DNA of 64,000 nt. Source: Prostheceraeus crozeri. Lineage: Eukaryota; Platyhelminthes; Polycladida; Euryleptidae. The position numbers and the translations under genes are program-made. The notes below the pieces were generated by a model. It did no database searches and was not told the DNA's origin. It was given only the letters and a program-made list of their open reading frames with translations. This document shows positions 21,358-31,453 of the stretch, piece after piece. Position 1 is the first letter of the stretch. Every line of letters starts with the position of its first letter. The stretch lies in contig CAJQUW010015410.1 of NCBI GenBank assembly GCA_907163375.1, forward strand, positions 1 to 64,000. The letters run 5' to 3'.

Positions 21358-23150
21358 CAGTGGAATCCGCTTAATTGGTCCACCTCGGGAAATTCAGTTT
21401 TGGCCCAATTAACCGGATGCCCCAATTAACCGGAATTATATTAGAATATTGTTAAGTACCTATTATAATAAAACTTATTAAAAATAGAACATTTGGACTT
21501 AATTACATACTTATTTACTTACTTATTAAACCTTATTAAAAATCGGAAAACATTGTATGACCTACATACACATAAAATAGGATGGTGTACGTATAAAGCA
21601 TAATTTTATAAAATAGCAGGGTGAGAAACACATATGTATTTAAAACATTCATGCTAGAAATGAGTTAATTAAAGTACACATCAATAAAAAATAAACAAAT
21701 AGGAGAGTAGAAAATATGCATACACATAAAGCAGTTAAAATAACAGGGTAAGAAACGTGTATAAAATTATGTAGGTAAAACATACATAGCTACTATAGAA
21801 ATGAGTTAATTAAATTGTACAAAATTGTCTAATGTCACTTGAATTTTAGGCTTTAATATTGTTGACCTATCAATGTTGTCCTGCAGAGTGTACAAACTGG
21901 ATGACATGTCGATTCCTTGTTGAAGCATGTATCTTTTCAGCGTTTGGAGAGCGGTTCTGGCGGACTTGTGGTCGACTGGTGGCAGTGGAAGATCATCGTT
22001 GTCATTATCTTCATCACTGTCTTCACTTAAACACGGCCTTTTGGCAACAATGTGTTCAATAATGTCATCAGTATTGTCCGTTGATTCGTCGTAACATGTC
22101 AAATTCTCATCAATCGTTGTGTAGTTCTCGTAGCCACTGACAGAAAGAACTGCCCACTGATCTTCACCCTGCAGCTGCTGGGTAGGTTCATTGTCGTCGA
22201 TGACGGACGGTACGGTGGAATTTAGTACGAAACAACCTTTTCTGAAGCAATTAGCAATCGTCTCTGGTTTAACATCTTTCCAACTTTTAGCCACAAGTTG
22301 GATAGCTTCCAAAATTGTCACTTTGGAACTGACGGAAGTTGCGGACGCGCTAGGCAGGATATCACCAGATTCTAAATGATTTAATGTAAGTTTCACTAAT
22401 TCGGATCTGTAATGACCTTTAAGATTTGGAATAACGCCTTGATCTAGCGGCTGGATAATTGACGTTGTGTTTGGAGGCAGGAATTCGAGACGAATGTTAG
22501 AAAGATCCAGCTTTGGGTGGGCAGAGCAGTTGTCAACCAGGAGCAGAATAGAGCGGCCTGAGTGACGTAGGATTTTATCCCATACACGAAGCCACTCTTC
22601 GAAGATAGCGGCTGTCATCCAGGCGTTTTTGTTGGATTTGTAGAGCACAGGTAATTTGTCGACATTTATGCCAGAAAAGCAACGAGGTTTTTTACTTTTC
22701 CCAATTACGAGAAGTCGAAGTTTGTCCGAGCCATCCATGTTAGTACAGCACAGTACGGTAAAACGGTCCATAGATTTTTTTGAGCCACTTATAGATGCAT
22801 ATGAATAGCAGAGATGACCATCAGGACCATCAGTACACACCCACGTTAACAAGATTGCATAATCAAATGGCCAGAAAGCTATTTATTGTGCAAAACTGTT
22901 TTTTCGATGCAAGAACAATGAAATCAAATTGTTTGCTTTAATAAGTGTCACAAATCTGCCAATTGACTAAAAAACAGTCACTAAAATAATTGATGTGTTG
23001 TGTAAAATTGGCCCAATTAAGCGGAATTTTGCCCCAATAAAACGACATATTCATACATATGTTAGATATAAATGATTCTGCTTATGAACAAATGCCCCAA
23101 TTAAGCGGATGCCCCGATTATCCGGTGGTCCAATTAAGCGGATTCCACTG
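21358..23150 (-). mobile_element. pogo/Tigger-type DNA transposon
   Basis: Terminal inverted repeats start CAGTGGAATCCGCTTAATTG at 21358 and in reverse complement at 23150; about 26 of the outer 27 bp agree. A TA dinucleotide flanks each end (21356-21357 and 23151-23152), the expected target duplication. Just inside both ends are repeated copies of GCCCCAATTAA(C/G)CGGA-like motifs, probable subterminal binding repeats. The 1793-bp length is shorter than usual full-length Tigger elements, in agreement with the missing N-terminal transposase coding part. Confidence 0.92.
21806..22852 (-). CDS. Tigger transposase, DDE domain and C-terminus; N-terminus missing
   Basis: A 348-codon frame. Residues 47-59 LLVIGKSKKPRCF and 77-88 AWMTAAIFEEWL are typical of the DDE_1 domain of pogo/Tigger and jerky-type transposases. 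LLLVDNCSAHP (residues 103-113) holds the second catalytic Asp at 107 and FLPPNTTSIIQPLDQGVI (124-141) the third at 137, giving the DD(29-30)D-like spacing of the pogo group. The region that should carry the first Asp (DETG-like) and the two DNA-binding HTH/CENP-B-type domains is absent: only ~300 bp of non-coding sequence separates the first codon from the terminal repeat. The Asp/Glu-rich C-terminal tail (260-295) is usual for the family. The frame is intact, so loss was by internal deletion, not by stops. Confidence 0.88.
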   Translation of the reverse strand: MLTWVCTDGPDGHLCYSYASISGSKKSMDRFTVLCCTNMDGSDKLRLLVIGKSKKPRCFSGINVDKLPVLYKSNKNAWMTAAIFEEWLRVWDKILRHSGRSILLLVDNCSAHPKLDLSNIRLEFLPPNTTSIIQPLDQGVIPNLKGHYRSELVKLTLNHLESGDILPSASATSVSSKVTILEAIQLVAKSWKDVKPETIANCFRKGCFVLNSTVPSVIDDNEPTQQLQGEDQWAVLSVSGYENYTTIDENLTCYDESTDNTDDIIEHIVAKRPCLSEDSDEDNDNDDLPLPPVDHKSARTALQTLKRYMLQQGIDMSSSLYTLQDNIDRSTILKPKIQVTLDNFVQFN

Positions 23151-23220
23151 TATTCGGGAAACTTGTCATGCGATACCGACGTCAGAAGCACTCATTTCCT
23201 CTCTGTTTACGTCGTAGCTT

Positions 23221-24775
23221 CTACGTACAAGCATTATTTCTCTTCCAATATTTTTGAACATTGGCTTTCAAATCGATTATCTCTGAATCAGTCTGAGATA
23301 CATCACGCATTTCTTCCCGAGTAATCGGTAAATCAACAAGAGTGAAGCAACACGTTTCCTCACGTGTCTCAACTTGATGAATACTTGAATTCGACAGATT
23401 ATCGTCTGAAATGTAATTTTCTCGGCCTCTAATGTGACTAATGCTAATAGAATTTGGTTGCAGACAAATCATCCATTTCTGAACTGGCATAGGGAACTTG
23501 TCAATAAGCTTGTCAAAGAACACTATCAATGGTCTATTGTCAGTCTATCACTATATTAGCACCGAATGCGGAAGACGTAAACCGATTAAAAGCAGTAAAT
23601 TGCTAGAAATTCTTTTTCGATTTGTAAGTATCGAAAGCTTTCTGGAAAGCGCCTAGCCCTATCTGTAGTGCATGAGTACGAATGTAAACTTTTTTTTTTA
23701 CTGTCAAAAAATTTCAAATAGTCAACCGATGTCAGTCGTTTTATATTTCCTGGAAAGCCTTACTTGCCTTACTTGCATCACTCCAAATATAGGAACACTA
23801 GATCAAGATGTCGTACTAAGGTGAGCAAATATCTGCAGGGTTTCAATCAAACCAAGAAAACAGCGAAATTCATAAAGGCGCTTTGATTTCTCAAACTCGA
23901 TTACCAAGTTTATTCGATCTCTACTCGACCTTACTCGGTCAAAGGAGATTTCATGACCTAGAAAGCATAATTTTTCCTGTGAAAATGAGCACTTATCAGC
24001 ATTTTGCTTGATTCCACTTTCTTTCAGTACATGTGGAACCCGTCTCAAATTGGTATCATTCTCGTCCTTAGCAGACCCATTGACTAAAACATCGTCAAGA
24101 TATGTGATCGTTCTGCTGCACTTGTCTAGTATGCGACTCAATGTTTTCTGATATTCTTCAGGCGCTTCAGAGATTCCGAAACCGAAAAGCAGCCTACAGG
24201 ATTGATTGCTGCCTACCGTTGCAGCAATCAGATATACTTTTGAGCTGAATCTGTCAAAAAGATTTAGAGATAGTCGAAATTAGCATATAGGAGTAGACAA
24301 CTAAAATACTTAGTTGAACTCAACTGAGATATTAAATCCTCAAAAGTCGGAATCAAAAGTTGAAGTTGGCATGGTCGTCGTTCAATGTACTTATTCGCAA
24401 AACGAAAAAAATCTACACATATCCTAACATCACAAGTTCTTTAATGACAGGAAACAAAGGCGAAGCCTACTTTGTTATTTGCTCTTCTTTAATAATTCCG
24501 CAATCCTGCATTTGAGACAATTGTTGCCTAACTTTTTCAAGCAAGCTTAGGGGTATTCGTCTCGGGAGAAGCGACTTAAAATTTTTCTCACACTTCAAAT
24601 TTTTGACGACACCAATTCCGGTAAAAGGATTCTTAAATTGATCGCCAATCTCCGTGCCGCCGACGGAATGAACTTGCCTGGCCATCTCAGTCTCGGATAT
24701 CTCAGCTAAGATGTCAACACCTCGAGAGAGCTTTGTGCACAACAACGGATGCTGATCAGTTACGTCAGCAATCAA
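23221..24775 (-). mobile_element. Ty3/gypsy retrotransposon fossil (pol fragment)
   Basis: Minus-strand LTR-retrotransposon remnant. In element order it shows the protease-to-RT approach (about 24775-24467), the RT core with a YLDD-type box and FLGHE motif (about 24141-23803), and the end of the RNase H/connection region (about 23529-23221). It is broken, with several interruptions between the parts. No gag, integrase or flanking LTR pair was recognised, so only an internal piece remains. The decay suggests an old insertion. The Tigger transposon begins 70 bp away. Confidence 0.8.
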
Positions 24776-25658
24776 GAAATCAGCTAGAACTATTGGACAT
24801 TAATTTGACTGCTACCAACTACATTCAGCTTATAATTTCCTTAAGCCTCCATGAATCCCAGCATCATCGCCAGGTGCTAGAGCGCAAGGGTAGACAATAT
24901 GTGTATCTCATTCAAAATGGCATGTCACGATATACAACACTCAAGATGATCAGTCTTTATATGGAGCTGCACGCAGATGATAACATAGATGATGACTGTT
25001 CACATGACATGAATCAAGCGAGCATTAACCCGTACAGTAAGAAGCGAACACTAATCAATCGATAACAGCGCAATGGACAATGAATTGTTGTAGCCTATAT
25101 GGTCGTACTTGATAAAATTAGCGAAGATATTTATTTTGAAAAAAATTGAACTCCCCTTTGTAAATTTGGAAATAATTTTGATTAGTTTCCAGATTGTCAC
25201 TAATACTTCCTGTTTCCTGAAGTTATCCGAGGGATCTAGTTTCATTAACGTTTTTCACGAAGTAATTGCATGCGACTTTCAAATTTTTGCTTATAATCGG
25301 GTAAGCCCACAATGAAATGGAGCTTTAAAATTTCCGAAAATCTCGTTTTGCCAGAATATTATGGGTACATCGTACAATATTTGCTAAGTGGTGGTAAAAA
25401 TGTCATAGTGTTCTAAAATATGTCCAGTTACTTCGCTCCGCTGAGATTGGTTGTGCACTGCCTAGGCAAGACGTTAATAGAGCACTGCTGACTGTCAGGA
25501 AGTACTGCACTAAAACCTGAGAAGCAGCTATGACAATTTTCAGTAAAAGCAATGACTTGCATGATTTTCTTTAGGAAAACGTAGTATACAGATGAAATTG
25601 TATAATAGTAAATGTCATCATGGTAAGTATGCCTTCCTCGATAATGATGACTTCATAG
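24776..25658. other. Unassigned; possible upstream exon at 25193-25300
   Basis: No transposon signature. A segment bounded by TTTCCAG (to 25192) and GTAAGC (from 25301) is open for 36 codons, begins and ends between codons, and would join in phase to the exon at 25659. Composition is not distinctive, so it may be chance. Confidence 0.25.
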
Positions 25659-25699
25659 GCCGATGCACTTGAAATAGCCAAACTGGAAGAAGACAATAA
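25659..25699 (+). CDS. Host gene exon 1 of those seen (41 nt)
   Basis: Preceded by CTTCATAG and followed by GTAAGT. Only one frame is open, reading ADALEIAKLEEDN and ending two bases into a codon. Residues are helix-forming and charged, as in a coiled coil. It joins in phase with 25805. Short, so individually weak; support comes from the phase chain with later exons. Confidence 0.45.
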
Positions 25700-25804
25700 G
25701 TAAGTGCGATCTGACAGCTCCTTGGGTCTTCCTAAAACTAAATGCCATCAATTCTGTTGTCGAACAAATGTAATGAGTTGCGGGTTTCTTATGCTCTTTT
25801 TCAG

Positions 25805-25862
25805 TTTGATTGAAGCTAGAAGGCTGAGAGTGAAAAATATGCTTCTATATATTCTACAAGAA
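25805..25862 (+). CDS. Host gene exon 2 (58 nt)
   Basis: A strong pyrimidine-rich acceptor (TGCTCTTTTTCAG, to 25804) precedes it. It supplies the one base needed to complete the split codon from 25699 and then reads LIEARRLRVKNMLLYILQE, ending cleanly before GTATCT (a non-optimal donor). The intron to the previous exon is only 105 bp. Helical, amphipathic composition continues that of exon 1. Confidence 0.45.
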
Positions 25863-27359
25863 GTATCTTTCGTCTAGAATAAATAATACATGCATAATGC
25901 TCTACATATGTGACATAAAATCAATAGATTAATGAAAAATCCTCTAATTCACCAACACAACTTAAAACCAAAACAATTTATTGATCAAATGGACACGGTT
26001 CACTGATACAAACAGTCTGCTGTGCACTATTCTTATAAAAGAAAAGTGTCATCACCTAATTCTCAGAGAAAAAGGATTGACTCGTCACTAAAAGTGTGCT
26101 ATAATTGAAGATTCAAAGATATCTTCCTTTGATAATTTTTCTAATTTACAACTGTTATCGATTTTCTGCATGTCAAGATGTCCATGATTTTCATTTGTGT
26201 ATATTGCCTCTTTGTACATCTCTATACAGAGACTTTGATTAAAGTCTCATTAGCAAATCACATTCAAATCATGCTTAGCTTGAAAATTGACAAGTCGCTG
26301 ACGTGCAGCAAAGCATCTTGTGCAAGGAATTTTAGCAAAACTCCTTCATTTTCCGAGCATCAACGCTAGAAGAAAAAATACCAATGTAGAATAGCTAAAA
26401 TATCTTACCATAAGTGCATAAAATTGAATCATGGTATCAAGTGCAACAAGATTCGTAAAGAAAATGAACTACTACCGAAACATACAAAAATATATAACAC
26501 AAGATTAGGAAAACAAAAATTTTACAACAGGAAGATCCACTCTTGATTCAAAAGGAAAAAGAGAATCACCATGTGTATACAGTACCACATGTACTATTAT
26601 ATATGTCTATATAGTGTTATGGCATTACTAGCAACTTCCAGATTGTTGGCATGCAACAGCAAATGAACATCCTCATAATACACTAATGACTCGCTCAGGA
26701 TTCTTGCCAACTGTTTCCAGGTGTGATTCGAGAGTCTGACATGTCGAAATTCGTCGACTTTGTCTGAACTGAGTGGGATTGAAAGCATTTCTAAAAGACT
26801 GTAGAGAAAGCTCTACACATTGGACGTTGAATCGACCAAATAGCCGAAAAGCCGAAAAAGTTGACCGACGTTGTGTTATCAAACAAGACTTCGTATATTT
26901 CTTTTGTGTAATATCTTACTTTATCCGCTTATAAACCATTTTGCAATTATCAGGATGTAAATATTATTCGTCTGTTTATTTTCAATTGACTCTTACCAGA
27001 ATGAATATTCCTGGAACGATGAAATATCCTGACAGATATAGTCCACTTTGCTGAAACTGTGTATCATATTCATAATTGAGGAATGAGACAAATCTAGCAA
27101 AAATTATGGAATTTTCATTATTATGGATACTGTATTTTGTACGTCGAAAAGTTCTGGAGCATCCCTGGATTTTTTTCCATAATTCAGTTGAAACTCTTAA
27201 TGGTAGATGTGTTTCACTATCTTCTTTTGGTTGTATTATCAAATGCCCCTTTGCAAAGACTCGGTCTTTGCCTTATTATTGTGAAGCTACAAGGTTTTTT
27301 CTAAATGTCATGAGGTTATGACCTTGTATTGTTGGAGTGAATACCATGATATTTTTCAG
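25863..27359. other. Intron-like sequence, no recognised feature
   Basis: AT-rich, without coding similarity or clear repeat structure; lies between exons 2 and 3 of the putative host gene. Confidence 0.4.
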
Positions 27360-27426
27360 TGTTATTCTGATGAATTCATCCAGAAGCGATGGAATTCGGT
27401 CCGCTCGGCGATTCAATCCTATAACG
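27360..27426 (+). CDS. Host gene exon 3 (67 nt)
   Basis: Acceptor GATATTTTTCAG (to 27359) and donor GTGAGA (from 27427). Read from the first base it gives CYSDEFIQKRWNSVRSAIQS then YN plus one base, in phase with exon 2 before and the exon at 29065 after. A second frame is also open, reading ILMNSSRSDGIRSARRF, but does not connect to the next exon. The Trp/Arg/Ile pattern looks like one helix of a helical repeat. Confidence 0.5.
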
Positions 27427-29064
27427 GTGAGACAAGTACTTTGCCTGTCATACGTATTATTACTTGCTGTCAGTACATATTTACTCTCTGTTCATAAAGG
27501 GAGAAGAACAAATATTTTCTGCTCGACCTCCATCACGTCCTAATTCAAGGCCAGACTGGTAAGTTTTCTTGTATTTCTGCCTGTAATCTTTTGGTACTGC
27601 ATATGTGCATATTCCAAACGGCCTATCTATTCTATGTGTTGCAATTAGATATCAGCATTTCACTTTATCCAATCCCCTGAATTAGCTAGATTTCAATAAG
27701 TCAATGTATGATTAAAAATAACTTTAAAGTGATATAACTCAAAAATATTTTTCCTAATGAATACCATTTTGGCATACAATTATGCTCATGAAAGAATATC
27801 GAAGCGTTGAGTATATAACGTCTATACTGTTGCGTAATCCTGAAGAGAGTGAAATATATTGATATAAGTTACCATTACAATACTTTCATGGTTTGTCATT
27901 GTTGCTCAGAAAAAGTTGCATGTTACAATGGTCGTTCAATTTCAGCGGAAATGGATACAATTCAATTGCAGAACGCGAAAAGTTAGTGTAGTATTGCGTT
28001 GTTAGGAAGTTACTGTCGAATTTCAATGTTAAAAAATGTTTTTTGTTGCTCTTATTTGCAAAAGGATTGATCGTACAGATAGAATTGATGGGAGGATTTT
28101 GTTATCCTTGCACATGGCGGCTGGGAGGGCATCAGCGATTGTCCATTGATCATTGATACTTTTTACGGATTAGGCTGAATCGCATACGACTTCCTTTCCT
28201 GAAAACAAAGCAATCAGTCGTCATGTGCCTTAGATTAGTAAACAGTTACATATTATGTCACATTGATTAGATGCTTTGCCACCAGTGATTTGTTAAGATG
28301 GATTTCTACTGTGTCTTTCCAGCTAATACCTCCGTCAGGTGTCAACATCCCAATGCTTGCAGGAATTGCAAGCATTCCACTCTATCTCCACAACTATTAA
28401 TATTGTTGCTCGCGATTCATTGTAATCATTGTTCCGTGTAATTTCTAGTGAACCACTTCAGATAATCTGATGAGCATGTATTTTCTAATTTGCATGGCTT
28501 CCATTAGAGCTGGTAATCTGAGAATTGTAGGATTTTTGCTCGTAAATTATACAAAATCAAGCAACAAAAACTTCCTGTTAATTCAAATTAGCATGCTTTG
28601 AGAGAATATTGAATTGCATTCCAATTAATAACCGAAATTATTTCCTTCCTAGCAGCTGCAAACGAGAAAATCATGATTTATTTATATAAATGATATCAAT
28701 CTTCAATTGAACGTGTGAAATAGTTATTAGATGTACAGTTTCATCAAGTTCATTCGTTACATTTACATGAAAAGTTGATATGCGATTTAACAAATTTTTA
28801 TAAAATACTAAGCTAAATACCGAACTTGAGGACGATTGCCATTGTTTTGCTAATTTTCGGAAAATATTTAAGCAAATAAGTCAAACTCTTCAAGGTATTG
28901 GCTCCGTATGAAGAATGCCACAGGTATTTGGATACTTGCAGGTTTTCGATCGAACACGCGATTGAGGTCGAGTTCCTGTGTATATTTCAACAAGTCGCCC
29001 TTCTCCCCTGTGCATTTTCTTCCCTATTATTTGGTTTCCACTGATATATTATTTTCTAATTCAG
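27427..29064. other. Intron-like sequence, no recognised feature
   Basis: AT-rich DNA between exons 3 and 4. No repeat ends or coding fragments recognised. Confidence 0.4.
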
Positions 29065-29111
29065 ACATGTTAGACTACGAGAGGCACATCGATTCAATGA
29101 TTAGAATTCAT
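29065..29111 (+). CDS. Host gene exon 4 (47 nt)
   Basis: Acceptor TTTTCTAATTCAG (to 29064) and donor GTAAGG (from 29112). Its only open frame completes a split Asp codon and reads MLDYERHIDSMIRIH, ending on a codon boundary. It continues the helical sequence of exon 3. Confidence 0.45.
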
Positions 29112-29485
29112 GTAAGGCACATACATGCGTCAAACAATGATCAAACACCGAATAAAGATGTAAATAGTAATACATTTAGTATTGAATGACCTGTAAGGCA
29201 AACTCGGCTAATTTAGTGATATGTCGATTGTGTGTATTTATAATCGAACATCATTTCCTACTATATAGTTTGTCGACTGTTCTTTGATGTCAATAGAGGC
29301 ACGATAATATCTCAGATACTTATAACATTGATAACTTTGATGACCCTGATTCTCAAGGCAAGTGATAGATTTTTCGACAGAGTCTGCTTGACAACTTTAC
29401 TAATGTCGTTGCAGTGACCATGGAAAAACCATGTGAGCTTACTAGGCTTACTAATTATTTTGATGAATATTAGATTTTTCTTAAG

Positions 29486-29511
29486 TTAGAAGCGTTGCTG
29501 CCGCGAAGAAA
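29486..29511 (+). CDS. Host gene exon 5, a 26-nt microexon
   Basis: Acceptor GATTTTTCTTAAG and donor GTAGTA bound 26 nt reading LEALLPRR plus two bases. It is the only segment I found between exons 4 and 6 that starts on a codon boundary and leaves two bases, exactly what exon 6 requires. Because it is so short it stands or falls with transcript evidence. Confidence 0.35.
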
Positions 29512-29801
29512 GTAGTAGCAAAAAGATTACAGATAACAAGCAACTAAGAGCTACATGATTTATGAAATGATTATTAGATGGCATCATGACAGATTTGAGA
29601 GCTTCGTTAGCTAAGTATTCTCAAGACATTGCTGGTTTTGCATTTGGTCTCAAAACCTCCGGATATTGTGCGATAAACTAGTAATAAAGGGTACGAAAAT
29701 ATGTAGGTCGATGTATTTCATCTAAACAATATACCGATGTTGCGGGGACATTTGAATTAATCGCCCATTATCGGTGAATGATGGAGAATCGCACTATTTG
29801 T

Positions 29802-30770
29802 TAGAGATGTACACGGTTCGTCTAGAGGAGCCACGAGCCGATGTATTTTGGATTTTTTAAGCCATGCCGAGCTAAGCCGTACGTTGTTGCAACAGAGCCT
29901 AGCCGAAGCGAACCGACGATCCGCAATAATCATATGCAAACCATGTCCACAATATAAGCTGATGGATCTAATAAAGGCCGGCCTTTTAAACTAAAACTTT
30001 TACTGCATATAGGAATAAATGTATGTTTCATCAATGTATTGCTGTGGAAATATTATTGACATTTGCCGTTTACATTCATGATTAAAATTAGTAACGTTAG
30101 CATTACAGTCTTCTGAATAGTCTAGGTAACATGGGTGCAATTTTAATGCAACTATGCTTGCGAGTTGGACTGCTTCATTTCCTGCTACGTCCATTGTCCT
30201 GCCAAATGTCCTAAGCTATTTTTTAAATAATTGAATTTCGAGAACGAATTTTATCGTTGCGAAGACTGCAATTTTAGAAAAGGGGCGAGGGTAATAGTCC
30301 TTGGCAAGTTATGAAGAGACGAGCCTAGACGCCATAACAACACATTCCATCAACATGGACATCAAAAATTCTCATTATTGAGTTCAGGCAAGGGAAAATC
30401 GCTTATATGCTGCTAACTGATACTTATACATGTAGTAAGATCTACATTGCATATAGCACACACTACAGCCTCAGTTGCCCATTATTAACGTGTAAGATCA
30501 AATATGAATGAAAAATTAACCTTCAATTTAACGTCACTACTCCCTTACAGGTGTGCTGTTATGTTCAGACTTCAGATTGAGCGTCATGATGCCTTCAGTC
30601 CGGATGCCATTTCTCCCTAATTCGAATGACAGTATTTTAGGCCAAGTCGAGGCGAGGAGCCGCGGCTTCATTCAGCTCAAAGGAATGAAGCCTAACCGTG
30701 GTCAGACTTTCAAGCCGAGCCGAATTGAACTGCTGTCCGTTCGGTTCGGCTCGCCTTTGGTATATCTCTA
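29802..30770. mobile_element. Non-autonomous hAT-like element
   Basis: The ends TAGAGATGTAC (29802) and, in reverse complement, TAGAGATATAC (30770) are hAT-type termini. Flanking 8-mers CTATTTGT (29794-29801) and CAATTTGT (30771-30778) agree at 7 of 8 positions, matching the 8-bp target duplication of the superfamily. GAGCCGA/TCGGCTC motifs are repeated inside both ends (about 29830-29930 and 30640-30755). The 969-bp interior has short frames (for example 30553-30849) but no transposase similarity, so it depends on another element for movement. Confidence 0.75.
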
Positions 30771-31302
30771 CAATTTGTTTGACAAATGTAAAGCTAAAGA
30801 TGCATGTCTTAATCTGGTAGATGAGCCTAATATCATCCAAAATACATAATTGCTCGAGTATACCACTAAATTAGACGAGTTGATTAATATTTATCCATTG
30901 ATAAGTCAGTCATAAAGCATGAAAAGAAATGCAACACCTAGCTGTCTGAAGCTTTAGCATTTTGTATTGGAATTTTTTTCATACACGAAGTTTGTAGTTG
31001 CTTTTTTTCACGCACGAATTTCTTCAAGCTTCATGAGATAAGGTTCAAGAAATCCTTGCTCTTGCCAAGCTCATAGTTATTTTATAATAGCTAATTAGCA
31101 TTTTGATGAAAAGACAAATTTCTGAGTGATATCTTCAACATGACTTCATCTCGCAAAATTTAATGATTTCATAAGTTGCAAATCAGATTTAAATTTGAAT
31201 CCGAGTTACTAGGCCATTTATAAAACCTCAGTGTCATGGGAAAAATCTGACTAAATAGTCCATGATTTGTATTTATATATTGAAATATATTTTTTGTCTT
31301 AG

Positions 31303-31453
31303 TGTGCCGCCTTTACCATTGTCTCGACCTTACGGAAAGGAAAGAGAAGATTTGAAGTACCGACCACACAGTAGACGTGACGGAAGTCCAGACTCGTCAT
31401 CAACGGTCAGTTGGGGTCCTGAAACTGGTCGATCGGATGTTTCTGTTATGAAA
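31303..31453 (+). CDS. Host gene exon 6 (151 nt), Ser/Arg/Pro-rich
   Basis: The acceptor is TTTTTTGTCTTAG, the donor GTAAGA after ATGAAA. One frame is open across the exon, entering with one base of a split codon: VPPLPLSRPYGKEREDL, then a Ser/Arg-rich stretch RRDGSPDSSSTVSWGPE and ending DVSVMK on a codon boundary. Codon use and hydrophilic, disordered composition stand out from the AT-rich flanks. No known domain recognised. Confidence 0.65.

Noticed and set aside
29381-29432. Alternative exon reading SLLDNFTNVVAVTMEKP with fair splice signals
   Set aside because: It leaves one base and cannot connect in phase to exon 6 without a further unseen exon, whereas the 26-nt segment at 29486-29511 connects directly.
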